From NCBI GenBank assembly GCA_015056495.1, contig SVGC01000004.1:62001-126000 (forward strand): a stretch of 64,000 bases of DNA, given 5' to 3'. Below are positions 60,723 through 64,000 of this stretch, one piece after another. A program made the translations under genes and the position numbers. Numbering within the stretch: position 1 is the stretch's first letter; the number at the start of each line of letters is the position of its first letter. The notes beneath the pieces were generated by a model. The model did no database searches, was not told the origin of the DNA, and saw only the letters and a list, made by a program, of their open reading frames with translations. The DNA comes from Butyrivibrio sp. Lineage in GTDB: Bacteria > Bacillota > Clostridia > Lachnospirales > Lachnospiraceae.

Positions 60723-62000
60723 ATGAGTAAACAAGTATTTAATTGCCTGGTTGCACAGTCAGGTGGACCTACAACAGCTATCAACGCTTCTCTTGCCGGA
60801 GTTATCAAGGCTGCAAGAGATTGCGAGGAAATTGGTACTATTTATGGTGCTATCAATGGTATACAGGGTGTTTTATCAAGAAATATAGTTGATATTGAAA
60901 CACTTCTTGGAACTGATGATAAGAGCATTGAAATGCTTAAAATTTCACCATCCATGTATCTTGGTTCATGCAGATACAAGCTTGAGGATGTTGAAACGGC
61001 AATTAATACTTTGATCCCTGAGTACGAAAGAATAGACGACTATACATGTATCTTTAACATACTTCATGAGTATGATATTAAGTATTTCTTTTATATTGGC
61101 GGTAATGATTCTATGGATACCGTCAAAAAACTCGGTGCTTATGGAAAGAGCATCGATTCTGATGTTAGATTTATTGGAATTCCAAAAACAATCGATAATG
61201 ATCTCCCTATAACTGATCACACACCCGGATATGGAAGTGCAGCAAGATATATCGCAACTTCTATGCTTGAAATGGCTTATGATACTTCAATTTATAGTAC
61301 CAAGAGTGTTCTGATCGTAGAGATAATGGGTAGAGATGCAGGATGGCTTACAGCAGCCAGCAGTCTTGCAAGAACTGAATTTTCAGATGCACCTCACCTT
61401 ATCTATCTTCCTGAACGTAATTTCTCAGATGCACAGTTTTTAAGTGATCTTAGAGAAAAGATGAAGGATAGAGATCATGTTATAATAGCAGTGTCAGAAG
61501 GTATCCATTATCAGGATGGTACTTATGTAAGTGCAGCTGGCGCTGTAAAGGATCAGTTTGGTCATGCTATGCTTAGCGGTGCAGGCAAGTACCTGGCTAA
61601 TCTTGTTCATAAAAAGATTGGTTGTAAAGTTCGTGCTGTTGAGCTTAATGTACTTCAGCGTTGTGCAGCTCATATGTCATCACTTACAGATCTTGATGAG
61701 TCCTTCCAGCTTGGAAGTAAGGCGGTAGAAGTGGCTCTGTCAGGAAAGAGTGAGCTCATGACTACAGTTATCAGAGAAAAGACTAAGGATGGCTCATATG
61801 CTGTTTCCTATGGTACTTGTGATGTTAAAAAAGTTGCTAATCAGGAAAAGAAGGTTCCTGATAAGTGGATCAATGATGCAGGAAATGATGTTGAGAAAGA
61901 GTTTCTTGAGTATGCAAGACCTCTTATTCAGGGCGAGCCTGTCATCAGCTATAAGGATGGACTTCCAACCTATCTGTCAGTAAGACACCTGGGTGTTTAA
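60723..62000 (+). CDS. Pyrophosphate-type 6-phosphofructokinase
   Basis: A 425-residue phosphofructokinase. It reads IGGNDSMDTV where ATP enzymes have GGDGS, and PKTIDNDLP where they have PGTIDND; the lysine and Asp/Asn changes mark the PPi-dependent group. GYGSAARYIA and VEIMGRDAGWL follow. It phosphorylates fructose-6-phosphate, probably with PPi, saving ATP in glycolysis. AAAGGAGAAC precedes the ATG. A PfkB sugar kinase follows. Confidence 0.9.
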   Translation: MSKQVFNCLVAQSGGPTTAINASLAGVIKAARDCEEIGTIYGAINGIQGVLSRNIVDIETLLGTDDKSIEMLKISPSMYLGSCRYKLEDVETAINTLIPEYERIDDYTCIFNILHEYDIKYFFYIGGNDSMDTVKKLGAYGKSIDSDVRFIGIPKTIDNDLPITDHTPGYGSAARYIATSMLEMAYDTSIYSTKSVLIVEIMGRDAGWLTAASSLARTEFSDAPHLIYLPERNFSDAQFLSDLREKMKDRDHVIIAVSEGIHYQDGTYVSAAGAVKDQFGHAMLSGAGKYLANLVHKKIGCKVRAVELNVLQRCAAHMSSLTDLDESFQLGSKAVEVALSGKSELMTTVIREKTKDGSYAVSYGTCDVKKVANQEKKVPDKWINDAGNDVEKEFLEYARPLIQGEPVISYKDGLPTYLSVRHLGV

Positions 62001-62054
62001 GCCATCACTTTGTTAATATTTTTGATTTTTTCTTATTATGAAAGGTTGTTATAT

Positions 62055-62987
62055 ATGGGAATTGTTGTTATAGGTGCTATTTTCGTTGATATTAAAGGAT
62101 ATCCTCTTATGCAATACATGCCAAATGGCCGTAATGTAGGAAGAGTCCTGCAGGTCCATGGCGGTGTCAGCAGAAATATTGCTGAGGATATTGCTAATGT
62201 TGAGCTCAGACCTACATTTGTAAGCCTTGTAGATGAGAGTGGAATAGGTACTGACGTTGTAGAGAAATTAAAAAATCATAAGGTAAATACTGATTATATC
62301 AGGGTTACCAAGGATGGCCTTGGCTCATGGCTTGCTATTTTTGATAATTCCGGCGACGTAGTAGCATCAATTTCCAAAAGACCTGATCTGAGCGAGATTG
62401 CCGATATCCTTGACGAGCATGGTGACGAGATCTTTAAGGATGCTGATAGTATAATCATAGAATTTGACCTTGAAAAAGAAATCCTCAAAAGAGTATTTGC
62501 ATATGCTCAGAAATATAATAAAAAGGTTTATTCTGCCGTTTCCAATATGACTATTGCAGTTGAGAGACGAGATCTTTTAAAGAATACAGACTGTTTTGTA
62601 TGTAATCAGCAGGAAGCCGGAATCTTTTTCTCAGACATCTATGATGACAAGACTCCTGAAGAAATGAGAGAGATCCTTGTCAATAAGATCAAGCTCGCTC
62701 AGATTCCAAAGATGGTTGTGACCATGGGCGATAAAGGATCAGTCTATGCGACTATGGATGGCGATTCCGGTTATGTAGAATCCAAGCGCGTTACAGTAAT
62801 TGATACAACCGGAGCAGGTGATTCATTTTTTGCAGGTGTGGCTATGGGACTCACTTATGGCAAGACTCTAAGGGAGTCCTGCGAAATAGGAACAAGACTT
62901 GCTGCTTCTGTTATTGCTACAAAAGAAAATGTATGTCCTAGATTCTTGCCAGAGGAATTTGAACTGGAAGTTCCTACAAAGGAATAA
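62055..62987 (+). CDS. PfkB-family carbohydrate kinase
   Basis: A 310-residue ribokinase-fold kinase with GGVSRNIAEDIANV near residue 35 and the anion-hole/catalytic motif DTTGAGDSFFAGVAMGL near 253. The substrate may be a nucleoside or sugar; the GVSRNIAE motif is seen in pseudouridine and adenosine-type kinases, so phosphofructokinase activity is not implied. Start at 62055, with AAAGGTTG upstream; the longer frame would begin in AT-rich non-coding sequence. Confidence 0.85.
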   Translation: MGIVVIGAIFVDIKGYPLMQYMPNGRNVGRVLQVHGGVSRNIAEDIANVELRPTFVSLVDESGIGTDVVEKLKNHKVNTDYIRVTKDGLGSWLAIFDNSGDVVASISKRPDLSEIADILDEHGDEIFKDADSIIIEFDLEKEILKRVFAYAQKYNKKVYSAVSNMTIAVERRDLLKNTDCFVCNQQEAGIFFSDIYDDKTPEEMREILVNKIKLAQIPKMVVTMGDKGSVYATMDGDSGYVESKRVTVIDTTGAGDSFFAGVAMGLTYGKTLRESCEIGTRLAASVIATKENVCPRFLPEEFELEVPTKE

Positions 62988-63004
62988 ACTAGGGAGGGAT
63001 TTTT

Positions 63005-63370
63005 ATGAGATTAAAAAAGTTGGATGACAATTTTACTGTATGTAAGGTCAAAGATATTTCAGAAGTAAATTTCGAACAGGATAACGTATTTCTGTCCAAA
63101 ACTGCAGAAGAGCTGTCTCTCGTATGTCCTTCAGATACTGTTCCTTCCAATGTGATTGAAAGGGAAGATGGTTTTAAGGCCTTTAAGATTGATGGAAAAC
63201 TTGATTTTTCACTTATAGGGATCCTTGCTCCTATTGCCAAGATACTGGCAGATAATACTATTGGAATATTTGTTGTATCTACATTTGATACAGACTATAT
63301 TCTTGTTAAGGAAGATAAGTTTGAGAGGGCATTATCGCTATTAAATAATGCTGGATATCAGATAGTTTAA
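63005..63370 (+). CDS. ACT-domain protein (ACT_7/CASTOR-like)
   Basis: A 121-residue protein with two ACT-like halves: an N-terminal half with LSLVCPSDTVPSN, and a C-terminal one with LDFSLIGILAPIAKILADNTIGIFVVSTFDTDYILV in sections (GILAPIAKIL, VVSTFDTDYILV). Such small proteins bind amino acids in regulatory roles. CTAGGGAGGG precedes the ATG, 17 bases after the PfkB gene. A 53-bp palindrome begins seven bases beyond the stop. Confidence 0.85.
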   Translation: MRLKKLDDNFTVCKVKDISEVNFEQDNVFLSKTAEELSLVCPSDTVPSNVIEREDGFKAFKIDGKLDFSLIGILAPIAKILADNTIGIFVVSTFDTDYILVKEDKFERALSLLNNAGYQIV

Positions 63371-63376
63371 TATAGT

Positions 63377-63429
63377 GAGTCAGAGTGGACGTATCAAAAT
63401 GAGTCATTTTGATACGTCCACTCTGACTC
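63377..63429. repeat. Palindromic repeat C (53 bp), between convergent genes
   Basis: Two perfectly complementary 26-base arms (63377-63402, 63404-63429) around a single G. The arm contains GTGGACGTATCAAAATGAGTC in pieces GTGGACGTATCA and AAATGAGTC, shared with repeats A and B. It ends two bases from the stop of the DegV gene and probably terminates both directions, although no T-tract is present. Confidence 0.85.
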
Positions 63430-63431
63430 CT

Positions 63432-64000
63432 TTAGCATTCACATCCGATTATGATCCCGCCGCGTTCGCCGTAGTAACTGCATAGACCACGGGCAGGGTA
63501 GATACAGAGATCTGTTTCAGGATACAGGTCTTTTATTTTTTGTCCTAATTTTTCAGCCAGTTCCTTGTTTTCTATATGACATATACGGAGTTTTCCGCCA
63601 TGGAAGCCGGCTTTGGTCAATTCCTCTGTGAGCCTTGTGAGCACGTTGTTTATGCCACGACATTTGATCTGAGGCTCGATATCGCCTTTTTCGCTGGCTG
63701 TTCCTATTATGCTGATGTTTAATTTGGCTATCATTGAAGCAAGAACTTTGTTTACTCGGCCGTTTTGTGCAAAGTTATGGAGAGATTTAAAGGCAAAAAA
63801 GAGGCGGGTAGTTTTCTTATAATCCTCTACATATTTTGAAATCTCTTCAAAAGTCTTTCCTTCTTTTTTCCATTCAATTATTTTTTCCAGGATAAGTCTC
63901 ATTTCTGGACCTGTTGAAAGAGTATCAACTACAAGGATCCTTGCTTGTGGGTGATCCTTTATATATTCCTCTTTTGCTGCGCAGGCGCTGTTGTAAGTAC
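63432..64000 (-). CDS. DegV family fatty-acid-binding protein, C-terminal part (partial)
   Basis: A - strand frame that continues past the window end, giving 189 visible residues of a protein whose N-terminus is missing. VVDTLSTGPEMRLILEKI and LFFAFKSLHNFAQNGRVNKVLA are the central DegV regions and GGIIIGCEC is the end. DegV/FakB-type proteins bind fatty acids and present them to FakA kinase. An internal ATG at 63902 is not the true start. Confidence 0.88.
   Translation of the reverse strand, partial: TYNSACAAKEEYIKDHPQARILVVDTLSTGPEMRLILEKIIEWKKEGKTFEEISKYVEDYKKTTRLFFAFKSLHNFAQNGRVNKVLASMIAKLNISIIGTASEKGDIEPQIKCRGINNVLTRLTEELTKAGFHGGKLRICHIENKELAEKLGQKIKDLYPETDLCIYPARGLCSYYGERGGIIIGCEC

Noticed and set aside
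1-64000. CRISPR array, prophage, insertion sequence, tRNA or rRNA genes
   Set aside because: No regularly spaced repeats, transposase or phage proteins, and no cloverleaf or rRNA sequence were recognised by reading; a dedicated scan was not possible.

Overview
The window is a gene-dense, roughly 40% GC stretch of a Gram-positive anaerobe. Gene order and proteins fit the Lachnospiraceae (Clostridia), most likely a Butyrivibrio or Pseudobutyrivibrio relative. That placement is inferred from the plsX-acpP-rnc-smc-ftsY and ylxM-ffh-rpsP-khpA orders, a tyrosine T-box, a folT THF riboswitch, a PPi-type phosphofructokinase and several TTG starts. No rRNA, tRNA, CRISPR array, transposase or prophage gene was seen.

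Region 1 (1-20.7 kb, all + strand) is housekeeping: lipid synthesis (plsX, acpP), RNase III, SMC, both SRP GTPases (FtsY, Ffh with YlxM), ribosomal proteins S16 and L19, KhpA, TrmD, RimM, two signal peptidases, the ribosome-assembly GTPase YlqF and RNase HII. Inserted among them are pyrimidine salvage genes (udp, cdd), threonine deaminase, a YitT membrane protein and a GH25 lysozyme. It ends with a FliK-like/FlhB-like pair, yraN and pgeF.

Region 2 (20.8-30.1 kb) holds a two-component system, a PRPP synthetase on the - strand, and the radical-SAM-like DUF512 protein with der, plsY and gpsA. A cluster of strong hairpins lies between the convergent histidine kinase and prs genes.

Region 3 (30.1-37.5 kb) is the most unusual part: a nitrogenase-like operon (one NifH-like reductase and two NifD/K-like subunits) followed by a complete FecB/FecC/FecE-type ABC importer. 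A Crp/Fnr regulator is divergently encoded, with two dyads in the shared promoter. No nitrogen-fixation maturation genes are present, so this looks like an uncharacterised reductase coupled to uptake of its metal chelate or substrate.

Region 4 (37.5-49.7 kb) has two tandem paralogous lipoproteins with duplicated promoters, small unknown proteins, a THF-riboswitch folT gene, a MATE exporter, T-box-controlled tyrS, an unknown Ala/Lys-rich protein, an ArsR-HMA-P-type ATPase metal efflux operon, and a STAS/RsbW-like pair.

Region 5 (49.7-64 kb) carries a serine hydrolase with purine nucleoside phosphorylase, an SAH/MTA-deaminase-like amidohydrolase and a membrane-anchored MutS-like ATPase. A TRAP transporter (dctQMP), a TalC-type transaldolase, a MYG1 hydrolase, PPi-PFK, a PfkB kinase, an ACT protein and a DegV protein cut by the window end follow. 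Three long near-perfect palindromes sharing the core GGACGTATCA (about 37.4, 46.6 and 63.4 kb) form an intergenic repeat family that probably doubles as terminators.
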